From assembly GCA_023213315.1 (NCBI GenBank), contig JAKCPI010005146.1:124001-188000 (forward strand): DNA of 64,000 nucleotides, given 5' to 3'. This DNA is from Euborellia annulipes (Eukaryota; Arthropoda; Insecta; Dermaptera; Anisolabididae). The position numbers and the translations under genes were made by a program. Positions 33,489 to 44,500 of this stretch are shown here, one piece after another. Below the pieces are notes generated by a model, which saw only the letters and a list, made by a program, of their open reading frames with translations, searched no databases and was not told the DNA's origin. Every line of letters begins with the position of its first letter. The first letter of the stretch is position 1.

Positions 33489-34019
33489 TTTTTTTTTTCA
33501 ATCACAGCAAAAACATTTGTTAAATATAGACAACAAATAATAAAAATATTAAGAGAGAGTTGCCATAATATTAAAATTAATATAACATCAAATGAGAGAC
33601 ACACAAGGAGAAATGGATTCTTGAAATTGAATTTATAATAAAATATATGTTTTATATAATGATCACATTTCACGGAATAGAATTCTGACAGCTGCAAAAC
33701 ATTTTTTTTTATCAAGGACAAATACATGGAGAACCAAGAAGGCAAACTCCAATGCGAAAAATTGATTCACAACAGCGCTAGTGGCGGTCAAATTATTAAC
33801 TAAACTTATAAATGGATCATTCTACAAAAATAAGTTAACTTTGGGGTCGAATTTGAAATGCACAATTTGTAACTTTGATTTTAATTGTTTGTAATAATTT
33901 TAATAGACAATAAGTTAATTTTATTGTATCCAGATAGTAACACTCATATTTTTTTATTTATTTTTTGATATTAATATATAAGCTCATCAGCCTCTTAGCT
34001 TTTGAAAAACTTCCAAGGG
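33489..34019. other. 5' flank of TRPML
   Basis: Presumed promoter and 5' UTR region. AT-rich with a TAAACATATATTTTA-like sequence but no CpG-rich island and no convincing core promoter element. Confidence 0.4.
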
Positions 34020-34420
34020 ACTGATGTTTTTGATATAAAACACAAAATGAAAGAGGCAGTTAAAATTTGAAGATGTAAAAGGCAATTAATAAACCCCCAT
34101 TTTATGTGGTCGTAGTTAAATAAAAAAATGTCTATAGCTTTATAATTGATTGAAAAGACCAGTTTTGCATTTTTCGCACAAATCCAACGAAAAATAAGAG
34201 AGATATAGCGAGTTTTTGAAAAGCGAATGTGCGCGTGAAGAAAAGCCTAGACGAGAGTGAAGCGAGGCTCCCTGGCTGCACTCTGGGCGCAGATCGAATT
34301 AGAAAAAACAAATTGATGCTCTCCCATCATTTGAAATCATTGACAAATTGATCTTATTATGCTTTTATAAAATTCTATTCGAAACTTTATTTAACTATAA
34401 GAATAAAAGGACTTATAAAT
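34020..34420 (-). repeat. Family F repeat, inverted copy
   Basis: Reverse complement of 37130-37650 and 39580-40085. Shared GC-rich landmark GTGAAGCGAGGCTCCCTGGC at 34258 and AACCCCCATTTTATGTGGTC at 34092. Confidence 0.8.
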
Positions 34421-35575
34421 TATTTTCTACCTATATCATCAATTTGACAAAAGTAGTTTTTAATTTTTTTCACCCCCCTCCGACGGGGGCCACCCTTAAT
34501 AATTATATATGAGTGCATGCAGTTTAAAATTCTCTAATTAATGGTAATTTTTTCGTTTGGGCACCTCGTCTAGTTTCCGAGTAATTAATTGATTTAATTA
34601 AAGTCATTTGATTAAAAAAAGCAGTTTTTATTTTTTTTCACCCCCTCCGACGGGAGCTACCCCATTCATCTATATATCATTGGATTCGTCTTTTAATTCT
34701 CTATCAAATGCAATTTTTTTTTGTTTGGGCACCTCGCCTTGTTTAGGAGCTATTAAAAAAAAAAAAGTGGTTTTTATTTTTTTTCACCCCCTCTGACGGG
34801 GGCCACCCTATTCAAATATATATCATTCGATGCAGAATTAAATTCTCTAATTAACGGTAATTTTTTCGTTTGGGCACCTCTTTTTATTATTGAGTTATAA
34901 GCCAGCGGCCGATTCTTATAACTAAATTATTTTAGTTTTTATTTTTTTTCACCCCCTCCGACGGGGACTAGCCCAATCATCTATATATCATTGGATTCAG
35001 CGTTAAATTCTCTATTTACTCTATTAATTTCGTTTGGGCACCTCGCTTTGTTTAGGACTTATAAATTATTTTCTACCTATATCATCAATTTGACAAAAGT
35101 AGTTTTTAATTTTTTTCACCCCCTCCGACGGGGGCCACCCTTAATAATTATATATGAGTGCATGCAGCTTAAAATTCTCTAATTAATGGTAATTTTTTTG
35201 TTTGGGTACCTCGTCTAGTTTCCGAGTAATTAATTGATTTAATTAAAGTCATTTGATTAAAAAAAGCAGTTTTTATTTTTTTTCACCCCCTCCGACGGGG
35301 GTTACCCCATTCATCTATATATCATTGGATTCGTCTTTTAATTCTCTATCAAGTGCAATTTTTTTTGTTTGGGCACCTTGCCTTGTTTAGGAGTAATTAA
35401 TTTTTTTTTTTAAGTCATCTGATTAAAAAAAGCAGTTTTTATTTTTTTTTACCCCCTCCTACGGGGGCCACCCTATTAATATATATATCATTCTATTCAG
35501 ATTTTAATCCTCTATTTAGCCTAATTTTTTCGTTTGGGCACCTCTTTTAGTTTAGGAGTTATTTATTTTTTTCTA
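34421..35575 (+). repeat. Satellite of about 7 units with higher-order duplication
   Basis: Each unit of roughly 145-170 bases carries CACCCCCTCCGACGGGG (near 34471, 34639, 34785, 34950, 35117, 35284, 35450) and later TTTCGTTTGGGCACCTC. Units 1-2 (from 34410) and 5-6 (from 35059) are almost identical, including CTACCTATATCATCAATTTG, giving a higher-order period of about 648 bases. Confidence 0.85.
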
Positions 35576-36689
35576 TATCTTAATTTTATTTATATTCACT
35601 GGTTTTATCTTAATTTTAATTATATATTTCGATTCAGCATTTAATTCTGTGTATGTATGCTAATTTTCATCCCTATACATCCTCTAATTAAGGAGATATC
35701 AATTAATTTGTAATAAATAATATTTTTACATTAGTTAACATGGCCTGCGCGTCTGTTAATGCGACGTTGCCATTTAAAAATTGGCCGCTACTTTTTGGCC
35801 GCTAGCTTCACCGTGCTGTTATTTTTAATGAATTTTCTAAAAATATTAAACAAATAATTATTCATAATTAATTTGATTGATTTTTTATTATTTTAAAAAT
35901 GAAATATGATTGTATTTCATAAGTAAAATATAAATAAAATGTATTGGATTAATGCATTTTTATTCACCCAAATAGAAAGAGAGGGAAGATCATGAGTGCG
36001 AGTGACAAAGAGATAGTCAGTTAAAGAAGCTGGCTTTCACTCCTTCCATCGTCTAAAAATAAAACCTGATTATGACGTCACCCATTATTCGCAGAAACAA
36101 TTAAATCGAGCAAAAAATAATAATAAAAAAAAATTATTTTCTATTTTTATTATATTCACCAAATTAATAAAAATAAAAAAAAACTGAATTACTTGCAAAC
36201 AATTAACACAAAATATTACTGATGTACTTTTTAAAAGGGCATCTAAATAATAATTGATTTATATGAATTTTAATCTAATAAAAAGTAAAACCGTCAGGTC
36301 TGAGATCTGGAGATTAAATAGAAAAATAAAAAAAATATATAAAATTATTTTTTATATGTTTTTATTGGACTGAAGCGTGGCGTATAACTTTTTCTTAGGG
36401 GGGAAATTTTTTCTTGGGGGGGGAAACATTTTTTTCTTAAAATTTACTTACAAACGGGTACTCAAATTTGGCCAAAACATTTTTAATTTAATTAATTGTT
36501 TAATTTTGTACAATTTGTATACTCGTAGATGTATTTTGGAGTATTTTATTTAGAATAATATAAAATTTTATAAAATCAGAGTTGGGGGGGGACAAATCCC
36601 CCCTCCCCCCCCAAATGACCCACTGCTGAATCGACCTATCCCTTCTACTAATTATCAAGACAGTCCTGGTGAGTTTTCATTAAAAAGTA
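35576..36689. other. Satellite edge and low-complexity region
   Basis: A decayed satellite edge, then AT-rich sequence. 35960-36090 looks like an inverted counterpart of 39150-39260 (GAGTGCGAGTGA and TCACTCGCACTC, both near TGACGTCA). Poly-G blocks at 36395-36425 and 36585-36615 suggest a degraded hAT-like MITE. Confidence 0.45.
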
Positions 36690-37015
36690 AAAGATTTAAA
36701 TTCTGTTACCATGGCAACCATTTTCCCTATCTTTCCTATAAAGAACAAGAGTAAAGTGGTCTTCAGAAGATTTCAACGGCAAAATGAGAATATACATTTT
36801 AAAGAGCATCTAAAAAATAATTGATTTATTAATAAAAAAAAAAATCGTTATAGAAAATCGAAAAAACTGAAAAACTACATCAGTAAAGTACTAGTACTTT
36901 TTGGCTGATTTTGATTAAAAGCTTATTTCCACGCCTCAGGGGGGTGTCTAACTTAAATATAAAAAATTTCACCCTCCTAGCTCTATTCCTTCATGGTCAA
37001 AATTGTACACACATA
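36690..37015 (-). repeat. Family B repeat, partial
   Basis: TTACCATGGCAACCATTTTC, then AAGTACTAGTACTTTTTGGC and TTCCTTCATGGTCAAAAT. Confidence 0.7.
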
Positions 37016-37109
37016 GGCAAGAGAATGTAAAAATAGGGGGGGGGGGCCGTGAGATATTTATTTGGTTCACAACGGAGCCGCGACTCAAAAAGTTTAACAA
37101 GCACTGAAC

Positions 37110-37792
37110 TAAAAGTCTAAAGGGATGGATTTTATTATTTAATATATTTATGAGAAATAAGCATCTCTTTAATTGAAGACAAAATATTTTGAAATTTTAT
37201 TTTTTCTCAAAGGATTGAATTTTTTATAGATAAATATCCAGTCTTTTATTCTTATAGTTAAAAAAAAGTTTAGAATAAAATTTTATAAAAGCATAAAAAG
37301 ATGAAATCAATCAATTAGGCAATTATTTCAAATGATGGGAGAGCATCAATTTGTTTTTTCAAATTCGATCTGCGCCCAGAGTGCAGCCAGGGAGCCTCGC
37401 TTCACTCTCGTCTAGGCTTTTCTTCACGCGCACAATCGCTTTTTAAAAATTCGTTATATCTCTCTTATTTTTCGTTGGATTTGTGGAAAAATGCAAAACT
37501 GGTCTTTTCAATCAATTATAAAGCTATAGACATTTTTTTATTTAACTACGACCACATAAAATGGGGGTTTATTAATTGCCTTTTACATCTTAAAATTTTA
37601 ACTGCATCTTTCATTTTCTAATTATCCTAATTTATTGTTTTTTAATTAAATAAACACATTTAGGCCTTGATATTGATCGAATAACTTAGTATATAAAATA
37701 TTCAAGCAAAAACAATGAAATTTTAGTCTCAAAACGTTCTGAAAATGATTAAAAATCGATTTTCCAAATTTATTTTGACATATTAATTTTTA
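37110..37792 (+). repeat. Family F repeat, copy 2 (segmental duplication)
   Basis: Nearly identical to 39565-40246 over its full length, starting CTAAAGGGATGGATTTTATT and ending at the insertion target ATATTAATTTTTA. GC-rich landmark CAGGGAGCCTCGCTTCACTC at 37389. Confidence 0.9.
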
Positions 37793-37924
37793 GCTAAATA
37801 TTTTTCGAGATCTATATATTTGAATAAGATAATAGTATTCAAAATACCTCGATTCGGACTTAACAAGTCATAGATATATTTAACAAGTCTGTGAGTGTTT
37901 TTTATTGATGAGGCCAAACATCCC

Positions 37925-38004
37925 ATGGCCCCCGGGAATCGAACCCAGGATCTCCGCCTTTCTGGGTCATAGGCGTGCTATCCATTGCACCAGGCCACCG
38001 GACC
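37925..38004 (-). repeat. tRNA-Arg-like sequence, left arm
   Basis: Minus strand: GGCCTGGTGCAATGGATAGC with an A-box, anticodon-arm-like CGCCT...AGGCG, then B box GGTTCGATTCC and CGGGGGCC. The D-loop AATGGATA is typical of tRNA-Arg, but the anticodon loop is too long for a functional tRNA. Confidence 0.6.
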
Positions 38005-38044
38005 CTCGACCTGCACAAAGTGAGTTTTATTGGTGCAGGTCGAG

Positions 38045-38122
38045 GGTCCGGTGGCCTGCTGCAATGGATAGCACGCCTATGCCCCGGAAAGGCGGAGATC
38101 CTGGGTTCGATTCCCGGGGGCC
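38045..38122 (+). repeat. tRNA-Arg-like sequence, right arm
   Basis: Plus strand copy of the left arm, diverging head to head from it: GGTCCGGTGGCCTGCTGCAA, CGCCT...AGGCG, GGTTCGATTCC. Decayed copies of the same head occur at 50617-50672 and near 55150. Confidence 0.6.
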
Positions 38123-38484
38123 CAGAGGCGTACCGAGGTAGTTGGGGGCCTGGGGCGGCACTAGAAGAGGGGGCCTTATATTGAATTTTTTTTTTTTGGG
38201 GGGTGGCTCATCTTTAAATATCCTTCTCCTCCATACACAAAAATATTTTTAAAATACCGTATATCCCTGAACCCCAAGGGCCCCGGGGCCTCTCAAAGAG
38301 GAAATTTTCATTAAATTTTCCTTTTTTTATCTAAATTTTTCCGTTTTTACTTGAGCCCTGAGGACCCCGGGGCCTCTAAAAGGGAAATTTTCATTAAATT
38401 TTTTTTATAAATATATGGGGGCCTATACCGGCTCGGGGCCTGGGGCGGACCGCTCCCCTCGCCCATCCCCTCGGTACGCCACTG
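38123..38484. mobile_element. hAT-like MITE with perfect 8-bp target duplication
   Basis: Termini CAGAGGCGTACCGAGG and CCTCGGTACGCCACTG, flanked on both sides by CGGGGGCC. It splits the right arm of the tRNA-like foldback. The interior is rich in GGGGCC and CCCCGGGGCC words. Confidence 0.88.
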
Positions 38485-38552
38485 CGGGGGCCATAGGATG
38501 TTTGGCCTCATCAATAAAAAACACTCACAGACTTGTTAAATATTAATTTTTA

Positions 38553-38624
38553 CTTTCTCTTAAAATTCAAAAATCAAATTTTTTTGGCTGTTCTCATTTT
38601 GCTTTCAAAATTGTTTGAAGACCA
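38553..38624 (+). repeat. Short family B derivative inside family F
   Basis: TACTTTCTCTTAAAATTCAA joined directly to TTCTCATTTTGCTTTCAAAA: a family B copy with a large internal deletion, also present at 40247-40315. Confidence 0.6.
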
Positions 38625-38786
38625 CCATGGGCGTAACTAGAGAATTTGGCTGGGGGGGGGGCATGGGACCCCCCAGCTATCCTCCGGTGGGCCTGGAAAG
38701 CCCCATATTTTCTCAATTTTTCTTGGGGCAAGGAGCTTTCTGGGAGGGGGCAGACCCCCGGTACCCCCCTAGTTACGCCCATGAAA
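38625..38786. mobile_element. hAT-like MITE, poly-G type
   Basis: CATGGGCGTAACTAG and CTAGTTACGCCCATG are perfect inverted termini; G and C runs inside. The paralog sits at the same place in the duplicated segment (40316), so insertion preceded the duplication. Confidence 0.75.
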
Positions 38787-39564
38787 AGGACACAAGGATC
38801 TTAATAGTTTAAAATATTTTATTTAAAAAATATTTTTATTTGTGGGAATAGGTCCATTTTGAGTGGATACTAACGGAAGAAAAATATATTTTTTTAAATT
38901 ATATCATTGTTAATTGTTAAGGCCAAAGCGCCTTTAACACCCGTCTCAGGAAGAAAAATAAATAAATCCCACCTCAATAATCAATCAAAACTTAGAATAT
39001 ATTTATTTCCTTTATTAAAATAATTTTTTCATATTCATTTTTTTAAATTATTTAATTTGTTTTTTTTCTTCTAATTTGGTGAATATAAAAAAAACAAAAC
39101 AAATAGTTTTATTACTTTCTCTTTTTTATTTTTGTCTTTATAGCGTCTCGGAAAAGATGACGTCACGCGCATTGTTTGCAATCGGTTCATGTGCACCAAG
39201 GACTGAGACTCAGCATCTTTAAGGACTCTCTCCATCTCACTCGCACTCATTACCTCGCCCTCTTCTATTCAATTGCCTCTTTAAACCACAATATTTGAAT
39301 TTTGCTTTTTCAAGGAGGGGGCGTCTTTTAGGCCCCCTCCCCTCCCCCTCCCCCTTTAGGTTGTCCCCTCCGTGCTATTTATACTAATTTTATGATATTT
39401 GTTTGATTAAATTAAGGATTATTTTCATTTTAACAAAATGGTTTATAGAATGGACACCAGGTGGCAGCACTTGCCGGCGGTGCCTTGCAATTTTGCACAA
39501 TATTTGCTTGCAAGGCTGTCTGTCTTTATTCAATTCGAGTCCCTTAAGAAAAAAAATAAATGAA
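38787..39564. other. Intersegment region with CRE-like site
   Basis: AT-rich, then a patch at 39140-39360 with TGACGTCACGCGCATTG and C-rich runs. It resembles in inverted form 35960-36090. No ORF or exon was recognised. Confidence 0.45.
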
Positions 39565-40246
39565 CTAAAGGTCTAAAGGGATGGATTTTATTATTTAATA
39601 TATTTATGAGAAATAAGCATCTCTTTAATTGAAGACAAAATATTTTGAAATTTTATTTTTTCTAAAAGGATTGAATTTTTATATATAAATATGCAGTCTT
39701 TTATTCTTAGAGTTAAATAAAGTTTTGAATAAAATTTTATAAAAGCATAAATAGATGAAATCAATCAATTAGGCAATTATTCCAAATGCTGGGAGAGCAT
39801 CAATTTGTTTTTTCAAATTCGATCTGCGCCCAGAGTGCAGCCAGGGAGCCTCGCTTCACTCTTGTCTAGGCTTTTCTTCACGCGCAGATTCGCTTTTCAA
39901 AAATTCGTTATATCTCTCTTATTTCTCGTTGGATTTGTGGAAAAATGCAAAACTGGTCTTTTCAATCAATTATAAAGCTATAGACATTTTTTTATTTAAC
40001 TACGACCACATAAAATGGGGGTTTATTAATTGCCTTTAACATCTTCAAATTTTAACTGCCTCTTTCATTTTCTAATTATCCTAATTTATTGTTTTCTAAT
40101 TAAATAAACACATTTAGGCTTTGATATTGATTGAATAACTTAGTATATAATATATTCAAGCAAAAACAATGAAATTTTAGTCTCAAAACGTTCTGAAAAT
40201 GATTAAAAATCGATTTTCCAAATTTATTTTGACATATTAATTTTTA
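39565..40246 (+). repeat. Family F repeat, copy 3 (empty-site paralog)
   Basis: Duplicate of 37110-37792. It continues without interruption into TACTTTCTCTTAAAATTCAA, lacking the 747-base insertion. Confidence 0.9.
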
Positions 40247-40315
40247 CTTTCTCTTAAAATTCAAAAATCAATTATTTTTTTGATGCTGTTCTCATTTTGC
40301 TTTCAAAATTGTTTG

Positions 40316-40474
40316 AAGACCACTATGGGCGTAACTAAAGAATTTGGCTGGGGGGGGGTCATGGGACTAGCTATCCTCCGGTGGGCCTGGAAAGCCCCTA
40401 TTTTCTCAATTTTTCTTGAGGCAAGGAGCTTTCTGGGGGCAGGGGGTAGGCACCCCCCTAGTTACGCCCATGAC
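40316..40474. mobile_element. hAT-like MITE, poly-G type (paralog)
   Basis: TATGGGCGTAACTAAAG and CTAGTTACGCCCATG termini. Same insertion point (after TTTGAAGACCAC) as the copy at 38625. Confidence 0.75.
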
Positions 40475-40489
40475 CATTAAATAATTTAA

Positions 40490-40740
40490 AAACTAAGCAT
40501 GCTATTGAAATTTTGAATTATTAATCTGCATATAGCTTAATAAAACATGATATATCATATGTGCAATATTAAAAATTTTTTTAATACGTCTTTTATTCAA
40601 TGTTTCTGATATGGTCTCTTGAAAGCTTAATAAAACCACAGATGGCTGAGTTTGAAAAGTGGTTAACAATTTTATTTTCTTCATCCTCACTTTACCAAAC
40701 CTTGCGAGTTCAAATCCATCTCCTACACTTTTTTTCATTA
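40490..40740 (+). repeat. Solitary tRNA-like SINE, relative of the 42-43 kb palindrome
   Basis: TGATATATCATATGTGCAAT, then a tRNA-Ser-like head: ACAGATGGCTGAGTTTG and B box GAGTTCAAATCC. Close to 43480-43650. Confidence 0.6.
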
Positions 40741-41030
40741 TTATTCTTATTATTATTATTATTAACTCCGTTTTATTTTTAATGCTATCTTATAATTTCA
40801 GGGAGGTTAAAGGGGGGGCGACGCCCTCTCAGAGAAAAAATGAAAAAATTTTAAAAACTAGTCATCTAAAGAAATTATGATTTTTTGTCTAAAATATATT
40901 TTTACATTTATTTGAAACTATCAATTCAAGTCACAAATCACCTTAACGGTGCTAGTATCTATTTGAAAATATTATTTAAAAAATTTTCATCCCCTAGAGA
41001 GACGCTCCTGTAAATTGAAACTTCTAACCA

Positions 41031-41130
41031 ACCGCCCCCACCGGGTTCGCATCCCGTCCCGTTTATTTAAATTGAATTGGCTACCGATCGATTTAAATAA
41101 ATCTGGGGGGTATGGAAAAATTTTTGAAAA
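41031..41130 (+). repeat. tRNA-like SINE fragment
   Basis: B box CGGGTTCGCATCCCG followed by a body TTGGCTACCGATCGATTTAA. A-box half is poorly preserved. Confidence 0.4.
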
Positions 41131-41179
41131 TTAGGTACTGAAATCTGCGTTTTTAGTTATCCTGAGACGTGAAATATAC

Positions 41180-41270
41180 AGTGGCGTAGCGAGGCTCCCC
41201 TCGCAAGGGGGGCATCATGCACCGGGGGCTACTCACAAAGGGGCGCCAAAAAGTCAGCAAAACAAAACAT
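41180..41270. repeat. hAT-like MITE end (CAGTGGCGTAG group)
   Basis: CAGTGGCGTAGCGAGGCTCC with a nearby GGGGGG block. The other terminus is not identified. Confidence 0.45.
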
Positions 41271-42389
41271 TGCTGGATAATTTTTATTTTTATTATAATT
41301 GAATTCTGAAAAATATATTTTAAATTTAGTGCCAGTGTAATATAAAAATTTTGTATATTTTATATATATTATGTATCGCCAAAAGATTCAATTAATAAAA
41401 AGATAATATTCACATCTGCTGTTTTAATCTTCCCCTACTTAATTATATATATATAAGTTTTTTCATTTTTCTCAAAACTATACATTTGGTTAAAGAGAGT
41501 GTAAGAGAAAGGAGATTGAGTGCGAGGCAACTGGTCAAGGTCAACTAGATCATAAAAGACGACAATCGAGAGTGACTCAGCATCCAAAAATAGAAAGGCG
41601 CGCAGACACAGACAGTCAATCTACTAAGCAACCTGAGAATATGGTCTCTTAAAGATGATTGTTTAAATGTTCTAATTGGGAAATTTCTTTTAAACAAAAT
41701 TATGAATAGAACAATTTTGTTTATACAAATTATTAAAATTACCGTACATGGTGCAATGAAAATAATATGAGCCTTAATGTTAAGTAAGTGTAGAGCTGTC
41801 TCCTTATTTTTTACAATGATACTAAAAAAAAACAAATTATTCTGACCTTACTCTCCCCCTCCACTCCTCCCTATCCAAAGCTGTTGTCTCCGATTTTGAA
41901 CTAAATAAATTTATATTTGTTTAATCATTCTGATCGGTGCTGCGACCCTGTGGAGATATGTAGAACTATAAGTATTTTAAAGTCTCCACAATCAGCACAA
42001 ATCAATTATTTTATTCTATTTATAATTCATATTAAATATACATACAATTCCAATGATAATAATTTTCAATACTACCCGGAGATTAAAAATAGAGAGGAGG
42101 TTATTAATTTTTTGGTGCCAATACACTCTTCTACTATTCTATTCTCCTGATACAGAGACCATGTTTTTAATAGAAATTTTAAGTACCAATGCGAAATTAA
42201 GCTAGGTTTTTTTTTTTTTTTTTTTTTTTGTGTATTACTTTTTTAGTTTTTTCTTATTTTATCAAAAGAAAAAACCACAGATCCACCACCCGGTCATCCC
42301 GGCACTTATGATTTATATATTAAAAATTACATTTGTTATAGTCAAAATACATTTAAAAATGTTATATTTTCTAAATTATATAAAAGATT
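41271..42389. other. No gene recognised
   Basis: AT-rich; a T run of about 21 bases at 42208-42228. ORFs of 77-96 codons show no domain and are treated as chance. Confidence 0.5.
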
Positions 42390-43660
42390 TAAAAAAAAAA
42401 GTGCAGGAGATGGATTTGAACTCGGAAATGGTAGGGGGAAAAGTATTCAGCCATCTAGTTATTTTTCGAATTGAAAGAAAAAAGATTATATAAGAAACAT
42501 TGAATGAAAGAGGAATTAAAAAAATTTTAATATTGTACATATGATATATCATTTTTTATTAGGTTTTTATGCTGATTAATAATTTATAATTAAAATGTCA
42601 ATTGCATGGATAGTTTTCAAATAATTCAATGGGCAAACGTCAGATTGTTTGTGCCTTAATGTAATTAAACCAAAAACTCTATCTAACATATGATACATGT
42701 TGTTAATTATTAAATTTCTCCTGATTTCAAATAACTAAACATCTTTTAATTATATGATCTAATTTTAGAGTTATTGATGATCAAAGTTAGGCCTAACGGC
42801 TTGACCTCCCAATTCTATATTATCGAAAAAGCTTATTTAGCATTGTCTGATTAAAACCAAATTTTTACCAGAGATTTATAATTAAAAATTGAGTTTTCTT
42901 CTAAAGTTTCATTGAGATTGGTAAAGAAATAAATAAAATATTGACTATTTTGTAAATTGAGTTTTCGAATTCGGGATCCCGGTTGCAAGGCCAGAGCCGG
43001 TTCATAGTTCGCTCTCTCTACACACCCGGGATCCCAAATTCTAAAACTCAATTTACAAAATAGTCAATATTTTATTTATTTCTTTATCAATCTCAATGAA
43101 ACTTTAGAAAAAAACTCATTTTTTAATTATAAATCTCTGGTAAAAATTTGGTTTTAATCAGACAATGCTAAATAAACTTTTTCGATAATATAGAATTGAG
43201 TGAGTGTGATGTCATTAAGGTCGAAAATAGTCTTAACTTTGATCGCCAATAACTCCCAAATTAGATCATATAATTAAAAGATGTTTAGTTTTTTGAAATC
43301 AGGAGAAATTCAAGAACTAATAACATGTATCATATGTTAGATAGAGTTTTTGGTTTAATTACATCAAGGCATAAACAATCTGACGTTTGCCAATTGAATT
43401 ATTTGAAAACTATGCATTTTATCGATATTTTGATTATAAATTATTAATCCGCATAAAAACCTAATAAAAAATGATATATCATATGTACAATATTAAAATT
43501 TTTTTAATTCCTCTTTCATTCAATGTTTCTTATATAATTTATTTTTCTTGAATTTGAAAAACAAATTGATGGCTGAATGGTTAAAGTGGTCAACATTTTA
43601 TTTTTTCTATCCTCACCTTACCAAACTTTCCGAGTTCAAATCCATCTCCTGCACTTTTTT
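42390..43660. repeat. 1.27-kb near-perfect palindrome with tRNA-like ends
   Basis: Arms of about 590 and 635 bases around a 43-base spacer (42983-43025) bounded by GGGATCCCGG and CCGGGATCCC. Both outer ends carry a tRNA-Ser-like head (GATGGCTGAAT... and GAGTTCAAATCCATCTCC), oriented outward. Arms share TGATATATCATATGTACAAT-like and CCAAAAACTCTATCTAACAT words. Confidence 0.85.
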
Positions 43661-43761
43661 TTTTATTTTTGTAAAATATATAAAATGATATTTCAAATTC
43701 TAAATTGCCCCCTCCCCTGAATAAGCAAATTTCCGCTCCCTTTCCCTCCAAGTTGTCAGCT

Positions 43762-43917
43762 GCACGAGTTTTTATTTACCACCAATATAATCAGTGAGGT
43801 GTAACGGGAGAGAGGGAGGGGGGGGAGGGCTGATATAATTGTCGGAGGCGATTTCTCCTCTCCTCCGTAGCGCCTCACTGATTAAAATGTTGGTAAATAA
43901 AAACCTCGTGCAGTTCA
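43762..43917. repeat. Short inverted repeat
   Basis: CACGAGTTTTTATTTACCAC...ATCAGTGAGG is mirrored by CCTCACTGAT...GTAAATAAAAACCTCGTG around a GA-rich centre. Confidence 0.65.
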
Positions 43918-43989
43918 CAACTAGGTCGGTCCCCTTTGTTTTGCGCCCCCAGCCCAGTTGCGCCCGTGGCGGGCGCCTGTTTTGCCACG

Positions 43990-44062
43990 CCCTCGTTATG
44001 GCCCGGCAGGGACGTACCGAGACAATTGGGGGGTTGGGGCTACTCTAGAAGAGGGGACCTAT
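43990..44062. repeat. hAT-like MITE end fragment
   Basis: CAGGGACGTACCGAGACAAT followed by CTACTCTAGAAGAGGGG, matching the left part of the elements at 38123 and 45774. Confidence 0.5.
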
Positions 44063-44064
44063 AG

Positions 44065-44306
44065 ATGGGCGTAGCCAGGAATCTTGTTAGGGGGGGGCAA
44101 CCATTCGTCAGGACGAGAGGGGGTTTGCAATTAAAATAAACATAGATTATTTTTAATTATTTATTAAATATAATTATAATTAATTATTTTCTTTATATAA
44201 GCTCATTTAAAAAAAAATAATAATTGGAAAAGTATATATGTTTTTAATAGATAAAAAATTTTCAGGACAAGCCAGGGGGGCTGCCCCCCTCTGGTTACCC
44301 CCATTT
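44065..44306. mobile_element. hAT-like MITE, poly-G type
   Basis: GATGGGCGTAGCCAGGAATC on the left and CCCCTCTGGTTACCCCCATT on the right. The inner part matches the element at 18452 (TTTGCAATTAA, CATAGATTATT). Confidence 0.65.
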
Positions 44307-44500
44307 TGTACCAGAGGTGTATATTGAATTTTTCGGAGGGGGGAGGGGGGCGAACTCATTTTTAAATATCCCCCTCCTCCATACACAAAAATATTTTTAA
44401 AATACCGTATATCTCTGAACCCCGAGGCGAGGACCCCTCAAAGACAAATTTTCAATAATTTTTTTTTTTTAATCTAAATTTTTCCGTTTTTGCCTGATGT
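44307..44500 (+). repeat. Interior fragment of the 38123-type element
   Basis: TTGTACCAGAGGTGTATATT and the block AAATATCCCCCTCCTCCATA, repeated at 45835-45915 and 38210-38240. Confidence 0.55.

Larger units (their letters stand above)
37793..38539. mobile_element. Insertion with inverted tRNA-like arms, 13-bp target duplication
   Basis: Flanked by ATATTAATTTTTA at 37780-37792 and 38540-38552. The paralogous segment at 40234-40246 has this 13-mer once, as an empty site. The core (37878-38549) is a foldback: left arm to 38016, 16-base spacer, right arm from 38033, broken by a hAT element at 38123-38484. The long target duplication suggests a LINE-type integration. Confidence 0.85.

Noticed and set aside
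34421..35575. CRISPR-like array
   Set aside because: Repeats are long diverged satellite units with no unique spacers, in a eukaryotic genome.
38045..38122. Functional tRNA-Arg gene
   Set aside because: The anticodon loop is too long and the acceptor stem does not close; the copy sits in an inverted repeat, so it is a SINE or foldback head.
41545..41835. 96-codon minus-strand ORF
   Set aside because: Hydrophobic AT-driven composition, no family recognised, no splice context.
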